Counted from the stretch's first letter, positions 1 to 7,381 are shown. The stretch is DNA of 9,287 nt from SLFT01 sp964493075 (GCA_964493075.1 CAZBNU010000166.1:1-9287); one strand, 5' to 3'. Translations and numbers: made by a program. Notes: generated by a model not told the origin, from the letters alone.

Positions 1-2519
1 ACGGGCCCACCCATAAATCTCCGCAATGGCTGCAACTCACGTTTCAACATCCGGTTACAGTAAGCAGCGTACAGATCACCGGCCGTTCCGGATACGGACC
101 GCGGGTTTGTCAGATTACAACGCAGGATGAAAACGATACCTGGAAGCAGGTATTGCGGTTCGGGGTTACTGATGGCAAGACCGCAACCGAAAATTTCCCT
201 GCAATCACGGCACAAAGCTTCCGACTCGAAATGTCAGCAGCCTACGACTCGCGCTATCCTGATAAACCCCGTAATGTACAGGTTTCCGAATGGCTGCTAT
301 TGGATGAGGCGGGCAATCCTGTTAAGGGGATGTGCCATGGACAACCTCTGAGCGATCTTGCCCTGAAAGCGGCGTACCATGAACTGGGCGGTTCCGCGCC
401 GGATTGCCGTTTCCTGTTGGAGGACTATCCCGCGACACCGGGTGAAGAGGATGCCGCAGCGAATGACATTATTAATTTGACAGGACATATTGATGCGGAT
501 GGATCACTGAACTGGACGGCACCGGAAGGCAGTTGGACCGTTATGCGTTTTGGGTATACCCTGACCGGCTCACACGTTTCCACTGCAAGCGGTGACTGGC
601 AGGGTCTGGTGCTGGACTATATGAGTACGCCCATTTTAGAGGCGTACTGGGCGCGTAATGTGCAGCCGTTGCTTGATGACATAGGCCCACTGGCGGGGAA
701 AGCACTGCGTTATCTGCACACCGACAGTTGGGAATGCGGCGGGATGAACTGGACACCCGGTTTTGAAGATGCGTTTCTAAAACAACGTGGGTACGATCCG
801 CTTCCCTATCTTCCTGTCATTGCCGGCAAGATTATTGAATCCCGCGATGCGTCCAACCGTTTTCTGGCGGATTTCCGGAAGACCATTGCGGAATGTGTGG
901 CGGAAAACCACTACGCTCATTTTGCTGACATGGCACACGAACGTGGCATGCTGGTACATCCCGAATCGGGTGGCCCCCACGCGGGTCCGCTGGACGGTAT
1001 CCGCAACCTGGGATTGAGCGATATGCCCATGGGCGAGTTTTGGGTGCCGTCGCCGCACCGTCCCAAACCGGAAAACCGGTTCTTCGTGAAACAGGCGGCA
1101 AGCGCCGCGCACATCTACGGCAAGCAGCGTGTGGCTGCCGAAGCGTTCACTTCCATCGGGCCACACTGGGAAGATGTACTCTGGCAATCGGTGCGCCCCA
1201 GTTTCGATCATGAAGCCTGCGCCGGGCTGAACCTTTCCTTTATTCATACGTTTACCTGCTCCCCCAAGGAAATGGGCATACCCGGACAGGAGTATTTTGC
1301 GGGCACTCATTTTAACCCCCAGGTTACCTGGTGGGACATGGCGGCAGCATCGGTTGTTGCGTATATGAACCGGTGTCACTTTCTGCTGCAACAGGGCCGT
1401 TTTGTGGCGGACGTCTGCTACTATTATGGCGACCACATCCCCAACATAGGGCAACGTAAAGAAGCCGACCCTGCAGGCGCGTTGCCCGGCTACGACTACG
1501 ACGTGTTGGATGAGACAAGCCTGCTTCAGCTTTCCTGCGACGGCGCCAATCTGCTGCTTCCAAGCGGCATGGTGTACCGGGTGCTGGTGTTGCCGGATCA
1601 TAAGATACTTTCGCTGCCCGCCCTGCAGAAAATTGATCAACTGGTGCGCGCCGGCGCAACGGTGTCCGGCGCAAAACCAGTGCGCACGGCAAGTCTGGCC
1701 GGAAGCGAAGAACAGTTCCATCGTCTTGCGAACGAACTCTGGGGTACTTCATCTGAAGCACAGGGGAAACGCACTGTTGGTAATGGAACGGTTTTATGGG
1801 GAGTGGCCGCCAAGGAAATTCTGAAGGACACTGGCGTGGTTGCGGACTGTGCGTGGGATGGCGATGATGATGCCTTCGGCTTTATCCATCGGCGGATGGA
1901 TACTGCCGACATCTATTTTGTTTCCAATCGCAGCGAAGCCGCCGCCCATTCCACCTTCTCTTTCCGGATAACCGGAAAGCAACCCGAATTCTGGGATCCG
2001 CTCACCGGTGAAATCCGTGATGCCACGGACTATGCAGCTACAGGAAATACTACATCCATCCCCATTACCTTCGTTCCTTACGGTTCCGTGTTTGTGGTAT
2101 TCCGCAAGCCGTGGCAAGCCCCGGCAGGCAAGAGTAACTTCCCTGATTATGAACCTGTATTTGAAATTACCGGGTCATGGGAGGTTGCTTTCGACCCGCA
2201 ATGGGGCGGCCCTGCAGAAACTGAGTTTACAGCACTGCAGGACTGGACGGAACATGCGGAGGCGGGCATTCGCCACTATTCAGGCACCGCCACTTACAGC
2301 AAAACCTTTGACATGCCGGAAGCAACTCACAAACCGGATACGATGTGGCTATTGGATTTGGGCGCCGTGCGTGAAATCGCGTCTGTGCGCCTTAATGGCA
2401 AGTCGCTNNNNNNNNNNNNNNNNNNNNNNNNNNNNNNNNNNNNNNNNNNNNNNNNNNNNNNNNNNNNNNNNNNNNNNNNNNNNNNNNNNNNNNNNNNNNN
2501 NNNNNNNAGTGTGAAATGA
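1..2519 (+). CDS. GH106-like glycoside hydrolase (alpha-L-rhamnosidase type), 5' partial, interrupted by assembly gap
   Basis: The reading frame is open from base 3, so the true start and any signal peptide lie upstream; the ATG at 153 is internal. The first ~100 codons look like a galactose-binding-type beta-sandwich. The catalytic part follows: DSWECGGMNW (723-752), a FLADFRKT segment near 861-884, ESGG at 963, MPMGEFW around 1023-1043 and VAAEAFTS around 1131-1154. The Glu codons at 1035 and 1140 are candidate catalytic acids. Next comes a GATase-like segment (LVLPD...RAGATVSG, about 1581-1670), then WDPLTGEIRD (about 1992-2021), and a C-terminal sugar-binding-type sandwich that breaks off after SVRLNGKSL at the N run. 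Family knowledge: GH106 enzymes remove alpha-L-rhamnose from plant or algal glycans such as rhamnogalacturonan, outside the cytoplasm. The substrate is inferred, since many relatives are uncharacterised. The end at 2519 (Ser-Val-Lys-stop after the Ns) is in frame only if the gap length is a multiple that preserves frame, so it is provisional. Confidence -1.
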   Translation, partial: GPTHKSPQWLQLTFQHPVTVSSVQITGRSGYGPRVCQITTQDENDTWKQVLRFGVTDGKTATENFPAITAQSFRLEMSAAYDSRYPDKPRNVQVSEWLLLDEAGNPVKGMCHGQPLSDLALKAAYHELGGSAPDCRFLLEDYPATPGEEDAAANDIINLTGHIDADGSLNWTAPEGSWTVMRFGYTLTGSHVSTASGDWQGLVLDYMSTPILEAYWARNVQPLLDDIGPLAGKALRYLHTDSWECGGMNWTPGFEDAFLKQRGYDPLPYLPVIAGKIIESRDASNRFLADFRKTIAECVAENHYAHFADMAHERGMLVHPESGGPHAGPLDGIRNLGLSDMPMGEFWVPSPHRPKPENRFFVKQAASAAHIYGKQRVAAEAFTSIGPHWEDVLWQSVRPSFDHEACAGLNLSFIHTFTCSPKEMGIPGQEYFAGTHFNPQVTWWDMAAASVVAYMNRCHFLLQQGRFVADVCYYYGDHIPNIGQRKEADPAGALPGYDYDVLDETSLLQLSCDGANLLLPSGMVYRVLVLPDHKILSLPALQKIDQLVRAGATVSGAKPVRTASLAGSEEQFHRLANELWGTSSEAQGKRTVGNGTVLWGVAAKEILKDTGVVADCAWDGDDDAFGFIHRRMDTADIYFVSNRSEAAAHSTFSFRITGKQPEFWDPLTGEIRDATDYAATGNTTSIPITFVPYGSVFVVFRKPWQAPAGKSNFPDYEPVFEITGSWEVAFDPQWGGPAETEFTALQDWTEHAEAGIRHYSGTATYSKTFDMPEATHKPDTMWLLDLGAVREIASVRLNGKSXXXXXXXXXXXXXXXXXXXXXXXXXXXXXXXXXXSVK
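2408..2507. other. Assembly gap (100 Ns)
   Basis: There are exactly 100 Ns, a common placeholder for a gap of unknown size. The gap falls in the C-terminal sandwich of the GH106-like gene. GH106-like proteins usually carry about 70-85 more residues after the LNGK strand, while 100 bases plus the visible tail give only about 36. The real gap may therefore be nearer 200-250 bp (inference). It could also hide more than a gene end. Confidence -1.
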
Positions 2520-4123
2520 CCCGCATAATCGTATCAACTGCCTTGCCATGCCTACTCTTTGCAGCCATTTTTTTTGCCATGCCCGCAGCAGTCGCAAAAG
2601 GAGAGGAATCTGTCTTTGCCAGATTGTTTTGGGACGCGACTCTACTCCGTGCGGCACGGGAAGAAACGCTGTACCTGTATCTTGAAGATCGTCAGCACCT
2701 GCACCCGGAACTGACTGTGGAACTTCTTCTTCCCGAAGGGCTCAAATTACTGGATGATGCAACAAAGACAGTATCGTCCACAGACTGGAAACAGGAAAAG
2801 GTGTATATAGGCGGCAAGCCTCCAAGGCCACCTGTAGAAGAGCCCTACCCGACAGCGCAGGTAGCCTGGCACATACAAAGCGATTCTTCCTGTAGCGGTG
2901 TGATCACGGTTAACATTGCTGGTGCAGGCATTAACGAGACCTGCCGTTTGACAGCCAGATTTACTGAGGCCTTGGAAGTTACAAAAGCAGACTATGTCCC
3001 TGAACCGCAGTCGGTGGATTCAGATCGTTACGTGGGGATGATTTACTGTCCTTTGTGGAAGCCGGGCGACCACTACGGCTGGCACATGCTGGAAAAGAGC
3101 GCGCCCTGGCGCAAACCGGCATTGGGCTGGTACGATGAGAGCCTGCCGGAAGTGACGGACTGGGAAATCAAGTGGAACATGGAGCATGGCGTGGATTTTA
3201 TTTTCTACTGCTGGTACCGCAACTACGGCAACGAAGGGAAACCGGTGGAGCAGATGCTGTCCCACGGCATTCATGACGGGCTGTTTAATGCGCGCTACGG
3301 CGACAAAATCAAGTTTTGCATCATGTGGACGAATAACGACTACTCCGGTATTGCTTCTCTTGAAGACCTGATGGACAACCTGATGTCTTACTGGATGGAG
3401 AACTATTTCAAGCGTTCCAATTACCTGCTGATTGACAACAAACCAGTACTGGCCGTTTACGATATTCGCCGTTTGATAAAAGATCTGGGCAGCAACGAGG
3501 CGGTGAAAGCGGCACTGGACCTGATGCGCGAGAAATGCAAAGCGGAAGGGTTCGACGGGTTATGGATACTGGGCGAATCTCGCCATTGGTGGCCGGAGTA
3601 CCTGGAGACCATGGCGGCATGTGGTTTTGACGCAAGTTTTGCCTATTGCTGGAACAATGTTCCGGACCAGGCCTCGGATGAAGAAGCCCATGACACCATC
3701 CTTTCCAATCTGCAGAAACGCAAGGAATGGAACCTGCTCCCGGATATTCCCACCGTAAGCGCCATGTGGAACCCGAACCTGTGGGAGCAATATGTGGGCA
3801 ATAAGGTCTCTACCCATTATCATATCAGTCCCGAAGGCTTTGAGCGGGTATGCAGAAGTGCCAAAACGCTTACCGATGACCTGCCAGAGAACAGCCTTGC
3901 GCGACGCATGGTACTGGTGGATGACTGGAACGAATGGGGCGAGGGGCATTATCTTGCGCCCTGCCGGGAACACGGTTTTGAGTACCTGGACGTACTGCGC
4001 AGGGTGTTCACAGATGCGCCAGAAGCACATACAGACCTTATACCGGAAGATGTGGGTCTGGGGCCGTATGATGCGGCGTATCTGGAATGGCTGAAGACCA
4101 TGAGGATCAACTCAGAAAAGTAA
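2516..4123 (+). CDS. Secreted GH99-like (WbsX family) glycan-active protein
   Basis: 535 residues. Residues 1-27 are a Sec signal peptide: Arg near the N-terminus, hydrophobic core PCLLFAAIFFAMPAA, and a likely cut after AVA. There is no lipobox, so export to periplasm or outside is expected. Residues 30-155 look like a beta-rich N-terminal domain. Residues 170-500 match the GH99-like/WbsX barrel: YCPLWKPGDHYGWH (177-190), GWYDESLPEVTDWEIKWNMEHGVDF (204-228), FCIMWTNNDYSG (267-278), and the diagnostic DDWNEWGEGHYLAP (469-482) followed by EYLDVLRRVF. Characterised GH99 enzymes are endo-alpha-mannosidases or endomannanases, whereas WbsX-type relatives are largely uncharacterised, so hydrolysis of a specific bond is inference. 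The ATG lies inside ATGA, overlapping the provisional stop of the GH106-like gene. No strong Shine-Dalgarno follows the gap, which suggests translational coupling, and the signal peptide begins right at this ATG. The gene is complete and intact; a run of eight Ts in the signal peptide does not break the frame. Confidence -1.
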   Translation: MTRIIVSTALPCLLFAAIFFAMPAAVAKGEESVFARLFWDATLLRAAREETLYLYLEDRQHLHPELTVELLLPEGLKLLDDATKTVSSTDWKQEKVYIGGKPPRPPVEEPYPTAQVAWHIQSDSSCSGVITVNIAGAGINETCRLTARFTEALEVTKADYVPEPQSVDSDRYVGMIYCPLWKPGDHYGWHMLEKSAPWRKPALGWYDESLPEVTDWEIKWNMEHGVDFIFYCWYRNYGNEGKPVEQMLSHGIHDGLFNARYGDKIKFCIMWTNNDYSGIASLEDLMDNLMSYWMENYFKRSNYLLIDNKPVLAVYDIRRLIKDLGSNEAVKAALDLMREKCKAEGFDGLWILGESRHWWPEYLETMAACGFDASFAYCWNNVPDQASDEEAHDTILSNLQKRKEWNLLPDIPTVSAMWNPNLWEQYVGNKVSTHYHISPEGFERVCRSAKTLTDDLPENSLARRMVLVDDWNEWGEGHYLAPCREHGFEYLDVLRRVFTDAPEAHTDLIPEDVGLGPYDAAYLEWLKTMRINSEK

Positions 4124-4178
4124 TTTTCCCTATACAATGTGGCATTAATCCGCTCTATTTTCTGTTTCAAAATATCAA

Positions 4179-4207
4179 TTGACCTTTACAAGATCATACC
4201 GTATAAT
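4179..4207 (+). promoter_or_regulatory. Sigma70-type promoter of the TetR gene
   Basis: TTGACC (4179-4184) and a perfect TATAAT (4202-4207) are separated by 17 bases. Transcription would start near 4213-4215, at the upstream GTG codon, which supports the later ATG at 4239 as the real translation start. No copy of the CGAACGTTCG palindrome found before the next gene is seen here, so autoregulation is not evident. Confidence -1.
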
Positions 4208-4238
4208 ACATTAAGTGTTCAGTATTAAGGATTTAAAC

Positions 4239-4805
4239 ATGCCAAAAATAGTTGACCATGAAGAGTACCGTTGCGAACTATTGCGTACCTCATTCAAGGT
4301 TGCTGCGGAAGTAGGTTACGGTTCGCTTTCCATGAAGCAACTTGCGCAAAACCTGGAGATTTCAACCGGCTCCATTTATCACTACTTCAAAAGTAAAGAA
4401 GATTGGTTTCTGAGTCTGGTTGCATATTACAGCAAAGAGACTCTCAGCATGCTGGATCAGGAAATTCCAGTAGATACAAATCTTTCGGATAAGATTACGC
4501 TAACGGCCGTCCATATCGAAAAGCACAAGGAGTTTTATGCCGATATGGTGAATCTGATTTCCGACTTTTTTCGAATGAGAAAAATAAATAAACAGGGCGA
4601 AGCGCTTGAATTGAACTTTGTTTCCGACCAAATTCGCGATCATATTGCTACCCTGTTCGGTGTCAAAGAGGCTACAGCGATTGCGCTTCTATCCTATTTT
4701 GTAGGCATTATCATGGCGAATCGGCTCATTCCACGTGGTGTCAATGCTGTGGAACAGGTTCCGTATATGTGCTTGCTATTGGAAATTCCCAAATTCCAGC
4801 CTTAG
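4239..4805 (+). CDS. TetR/AcrR-family transcriptional regulator
   Basis: 188 residues from the ATG at 4239. AAGGA (4227-4231) sits 7 bases upstream of it. A GTG at 4215 would add eight residues but coincides with the predicted transcription start, so I reject it. Residues 8-55 form the TetR N-terminal DNA-binding domain, with the helix-turn-helix at about 29-51 and the typical tail TGSIYHYFKSKEDWF (43-57). The remaining ~130 residues are the helical ligand-binding and dimerisation domain, which is too variable to give an effector. TetR proteins bind short palindromes as dimers and usually repress a neighbouring gene until a small molecule binds. The obvious candidate target is the near-perfect palindrome 70 bp past its stop, over the pseudopilin promoter (inference). 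The gene looks more A/T-rich than the hydrolase genes before it. Its length is normal for the family. Confidence -1.
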   Translation: MPKIVDHEEYRCELLRTSFKVAAEVGYGSLSMKQLAQNLEISTGSIYHYFKSKEDWFLSLVAYYSKETLSMLDQEIPVDTNLSDKITLTAVHIEKHKEFYADMVNLISDFFRMRKINKQGEALELNFVSDQIRDHIATLFGVKEATAIALLSYFVGIIMANRLIPRGVNAVEQVPYMCLLLEIPKFQP

Positions 4806-4847
4806 TGTTCTCCCCCTGAAAATCCGCCCCCCCCTTTGAAATATTAC

Positions 4848-4876
4848 TTGACTTTTCTGCTGGCACAGGCTATATT
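4848..4876 (+). promoter_or_regulatory. Promoter of the pseudopilin gene
   Basis: TTGACT (4848-4853), a 17-base spacer, and TATATT (4871-4876). The predicted start is near 4883, giving a leader of about 50 bases before the ATG at 4935. The -10 overlaps the palindrome at 4875-4896. A run of eight Cs (4827-4834) lies just upstream of the -35. Confidence -1.
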
Positions 4877-4896
4877 ATAACGAACGTTCGATATAA
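4875..4896. promoter_or_regulatory. Candidate TetR operator (palindrome with CGAACGTTCG core)
   Basis: The core at 4881-4890 is a perfect 10-bp palindrome. Extending outward, ten of eleven base pairs across 4875-4896 are complementary; the only mismatch is 4880/4891. It runs from the end of the -10 across the predicted transcription start, the classic repressor position. The link to the adjacent TetR protein is inferred from proximity and the expected operator shape. Confidence -1.
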
Positions 4897-4934
4897 ATAG
4901 TGTCGTAAAGCGTCACCACAGAAAGGATATTATC

Positions 4935-5912
4935 ATGAAAAGAACAGGATTTACGCTTATTGAATTATTGGTTGTGATTGCCATTATAGGCATATTGGCT
5001 GCGATTTTGTTGCCTGCACTGGCCCGTGCGCGGGAAGCGGCGCGCCGTTCCAGCTGCCAGAACAATCTGAAACAGTGGGGACTTGTTTATAAAATGTACG
5101 CCAACGAGTCCAGTGGCGAAAAGTATCCACCTATATGTATAGCACCGATGAACCTGATGAACTGTGATGTTAATCCTGTAACAATTGCCGACTACCGCGG
5201 TGTCGTTTCGATCGGGCCCTATGTTTCTGCAATCTATCCCGAATACCTGACTGATCCCGCTATTGTTTTCTGCCCCTCGGATTCTGTTGAGTCACCGGCA
5301 GATATTTACAGTCCAGTCACGGGACAAAATGTTTTTCCTTATGCCTGTATTGACAAGACAGGCACCAAGGGGATGGGACTTATTGACGCCAGTTACATCT
5401 ACACCAGTTTTATTTTGGATCAGGATGACTGGACTGATCCTCAAACCGATGTTGCCATTATAGCTGGATTAATGGGCGTTGACGTTGAAGGTCAGATACC
5501 GACGCAGGTACTGGAAGTTGCCATGCATGTAATTGCCGAACCCTTACTTATCAACAGCTGGGATTATGGCATGGCGCTCGAACGCGCATCGAACGATGTT
5601 CCAGTAACGCAAGATTTTGGAAATGCCGGAGGCAGCACCGTGTACAGGCTTCGCGAAGGCATTGAGCGTTTCCTGATTACCGACATCAACAATCCTGGTG
5701 CCAGCGCGCAGGCACAGAGTACTGTTTGGATTATGGTGGACAATATGTCGGTCGGGGTGGCCTCTTTTAATCATGTTCCCGGCGGTTCAAATGTTCTGTA
5801 CCTGGATGGGCATGTGGCGTTTCAACGATACGAGGAAAAAGGGGAAGGTCCTATAAATGGGTGCTTTTCTGTTGCCACAGCCTTGCTGGATTATTTCACA
5901 AGCCTTCAATGA
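4935..5912 (+). CDS. Prepilin-like (type II secretion pseudopilin-type) protein with H-X9-DG-like C-terminus
   Basis: 325 residues. AAAGGA (4922-4927) lies 7 bases before the ATG. The N-terminus MKRTG/FTLIELLVVIAIIG is a textbook type IV prepilin leader: short basic leader, cleavage after Gly5, Phe +1, Glu +5, then a hydrophobic helix that anchors the protein in the inner membrane. RAREAARRSSCQNNLKQWGL (residues 31-50) is the usual alpha-1 continuation in PVC-type proteins. Near the C-terminus, FNHVPGGSNVLYLDGHVAF matches the prepilin-associated H-X9-DG region, here with ten residues between His and Asp-Gly. Such proteins occur in very large numbers in Lentisphaerota and Planctomycetota, often near sulfatase or glycosidase genes, and their function is mostly unknown. 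Surface assembly or export of degradative machinery is a guess. It follows the TetR gene by 129 bp and has its own promoter overlapped by a palindrome. There is no clear terminator after it. Confidence -1.
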   Translation: MKRTGFTLIELLVVIAIIGILAAILLPALARAREAARRSSCQNNLKQWGLVYKMYANESSGEKYPPICIAPMNLMNCDVNPVTIADYRGVVSIGPYVSAIYPEYLTDPAIVFCPSDSVESPADIYSPVTGQNVFPYACIDKTGTKGMGLIDASYIYTSFILDQDDWTDPQTDVAIIAGLMGVDVEGQIPTQVLEVAMHVIAEPLLINSWDYGMALERASNDVPVTQDFGNAGGSTVYRLREGIERFLITDINNPGASAQAQSTVWIMVDNMSVGVASFNHVPGGSNVLYLDGHVAFQRYEEKGEGPINGCFSVATALLDYFTSLQ

Positions 5913-5946
5913 AATTTCTTTATCTTTTCATGAAATACACTTTCAG

Positions 5947-5961
5947 TATACAAGTTGTATA
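5947..5961. promoter_or_regulatory. 15-bp palindrome upstream of the dehydratase genes
   Basis: TATACAAGTTGTATA is a perfect inverted repeat (7-1-7), 35 bases after the pseudopilin stop and about 110 bases before the GTG of the dehydratase gene. It differs from the CGAACGTTCG site, so if it is an operator it belongs to another regulator. A weak -10-like CATAAT (5965-5970) lies just downstream, with no good -35. Being A/T-rich, it could be chance. Confidence -1.
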
Positions 5962-6051
5962 GGACATAATATGGTCGCGATTACAAAGGCAACGTACAAA
6001 CTAACGGGAAAATATGTTACGATACTGCTAAATTAAATGGAAGTGTCCTAT
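5959..6051 (+). promoter_or_regulatory. Possible leader stem (8-bp inverted repeat)
   Basis: ATAGGACA (5959-5966) is the exact reverse complement of TGTCCTAT (6044-6051). The right arm ends five bases before the ribosome binding site AAAAGG (6057-6062) of the dehydratase gene. A transcript starting upstream could fold into a stem with a ~77-base loop. One 8-bp match in a spacer this size is not far from chance, so this is tentative. Confidence -1.
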
Positions 6052-6070
6052 CTATGAAAAGGCAATAGCA

Positions 6071-7210
6071 GTGTCAAGACCAGAAAACGAATTGAAAAAG
6101 CTTAAAGACGTTTGTACTGACTTTTATAAAACTGCGCGGGAAGCCGCAGCGAACGGCCAGAAGGTCGCGGGCTACATGTGTTCCTATTCGCCGCAGGAGC
6201 TGTTGCATGCGGCGGGATATTTGCCGGTTCGTGTGCTGGGACGGCTTGGGGCTACGCCGAGCGCTGACGCACTGATGCAGCCGTTCATTTGCAGTTTTGC
6301 GCGGAGTAGTTTCGATGCCGGGTTGTCGGGAGAACTGGATTTCCTTGATATCATGATGTTTTCCCATACCTGTGATACCCTGCAGAACCTCGCGGACTTG
6401 TGGCAGTGCAATTGTCCGAACATGAAGACGGTCATTACGTCAATGCCTAATTTGCATCAGGGCAAGGCGGCTACCGAATACTTCCGGGGAGAACTTGATC
6501 GGGTGCGCGCTTGTATTGAGGAAATTGCCGGTCCAATCGCGGACGAAAAGATAAGCGAAACCATCCAACTCTACGACCGGCATCGTGCGGCCATGAGGTC
6601 ACTATACGATCTGCGGCGTGCGTCGCCCGGCGTGCTCACAGGGACAGAGATGATGTACATTGTCCTGTCCTCGTTTCTGATGCCCAGAGAAAAACACCTC
6701 GAACTTGTCACTGCGCTGTCAGACGCCCTTGCAGATGCAAAATCCGAAGCAGAGGGCGGCAAACACAAGGTGGTCGTTGCCGGAAGCGTATGCCAGGCGG
6801 CGGATTTTATTGTGGCTATCGAAAACACCGGATGCATTGTTGTTGACGACGATCTGTGCGTGGGCACACGGTCTTTTCTGCACCCTTCATCGGCAGGCGG
6901 TGATCCGATGGATGCGCTGACACACTCCTACATGGCGCGAACCCCGTGTCCCGCCATCCATAAGCCGGGGTATGATCCGGCGGCAACGTTGGTGGAGAAA
7001 GTCCGACAGTCAACCGCGGACGGCGTTGTGTTTCTGATCACGAAGTACTGCGACCCCTTCGGGTTTGACTACCCTTACCTCTGTGAAAAACTCGAAGCGG
7101 AAAATATCCCGACACTAATGCTGGAGGTTGAGCAGCACCTGCCGGTACCCGAGCAGTTGCGCACACGAATGGAAGCGTTTGTCGAGATACTGGCAGGCAA
7201 GCAGGGTTGA
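6071..7210 (+). CDS. 2-hydroxyacyl-CoA dehydratase subunit, BcrC/HgdB-like
   Basis: 379 residues, the usual size of the smaller subunit in this superfamily (2-hydroxyglutaryl-CoA dehydratase D-component fold). The start is GTG, supported by AAAAGG (6057-6062) eight bases upstream; there is no better ATG. Cluster-ligand motifs are visible: PFICSFARSSFDAG (Cys74), SHTCDTLQNLADLW (Cys101) and KYCDPFGFDYPYL (Cys327), the three cysteines expected to bind a [4Fe-4S] cluster. The C-terminal EVEQHLPVPEQLRTRMEAF (352-370) is the family's closing signature. The N-terminal YSPQELLHAAGYLPVRV (39-55) is also typical. The family catalyses radical dehydration of (R)-2-hydroxyacyl-CoA, or ring reduction of benzoyl-CoA, in the cytoplasm and only anaerobically, after electron transfer from an ATP-driven activator. 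Sequence alone does not say which reaction applies. The partner subunit follows 251 bp downstream; no activator is present. Confidence -1.
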   Translation: MSRPENELKKLKDVCTDFYKTAREAAANGQKVAGYMCSYSPQELLHAAGYLPVRVLGRLGATPSADALMQPFICSFARSSFDAGLSGELDFLDIMMFSHTCDTLQNLADLWQCNCPNMKTVITSMPNLHQGKAATEYFRGELDRVRACIEEIAGPIADEKISETIQLYDRHRAAMRSLYDLRRASPGVLTGTEMMYIVLSSFLMPREKHLELVTALSDALADAKSEAEGGKHKVVVAGSVCQAADFIVAIENTGCIVVDDDLCVGTRSFLHPSSAGGDPMDALTHSYMARTPCPAIHKPGYDPAATLVEKVRQSTADGVVFLITKYCDPFGFDYPYLCEKLEAENIPTLMLEVEQHLPVPEQLRTRMEAFVEILAGKQG

Positions 7211-7299
7211 ACTCCGGCATCTCTCGTATCTATGCGTTGTCTCAATCACTGAAATGCCTAACCCGGCATGACCGGAATCAACATAAAAGATGTAAACAA

Positions 7300-7381
7300 C
7301 CGTCATTGCGAGGTACGAAGCAATCTGAGTTGCATCAAAGTCTGTACTATAATGAGATTGCTTCGTACCTCGCAATGACGG
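7300..7381. repeat. 82-bp palindromic repeat element, 27-bp perfect inverted arms
   Basis: Arms 7300-7326 and 7355-7381 are exact reverse complements around a 28-base centre. The arms begin CGTCATTGCGAGG and continue through GAAGCAATCT. From memory, this is a dispersed palindromic repeat type seen in many bacterial genomes, notorious for producing spurious peptides with SLRGTKQS and IASYLAMT; both strands do so here. It is probably a REP/MITE-like element. No T-run follows either side, so it is not a standard terminator, but the RNA would form a very stable hairpin between the two dehydratase cistrons. CAAC flanks both sides (7297-7300, 7382-7385), too short to prove target duplication. The rest of the 7211-7461 spacer shows nothing else I can support. 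Confidence -1.

Noticed and set aside
777..1721. Long open frame on the - strand (314 codons)
   Set aside because: It lies wholly opposite the GH106-like gene, whose + strand frame carries clear family motifs. The - strand product resembles nothing and has no good start context.
2568..2575. Run of eight Ts in the GH99-like signal peptide as a frameshift site
   Set aside because: The frame is intact on both sides and gives a normal signal peptide; no evidence of slippage.
4215..4238. GTG at 4215 as the start of the TetR gene
   Set aside because: It coincides with the predicted transcription start. The ATG at 4239 has the ribosome binding site and gives a normal TetR N-terminus.
5926..5935. 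TTTCATGAAA palindrome after the pseudopilin gene as a terminator
   Set aside because: It is A/T-rich, has no loop, and is not followed by a T-run.
6054..6068. Four-codon frame (ATG AAA AGG CAA TAG) just before the dehydratase GTG
   Set aside because: It has no ribosome binding site of its own, and its AAAAGG is better explained as the site for the GTG at 6071.
7300..7381. Hairpin as a rho-independent terminator
   Set aside because: No T-run follows the right arm on either strand, and the loop is 28 bases, unlike an intrinsic terminator.
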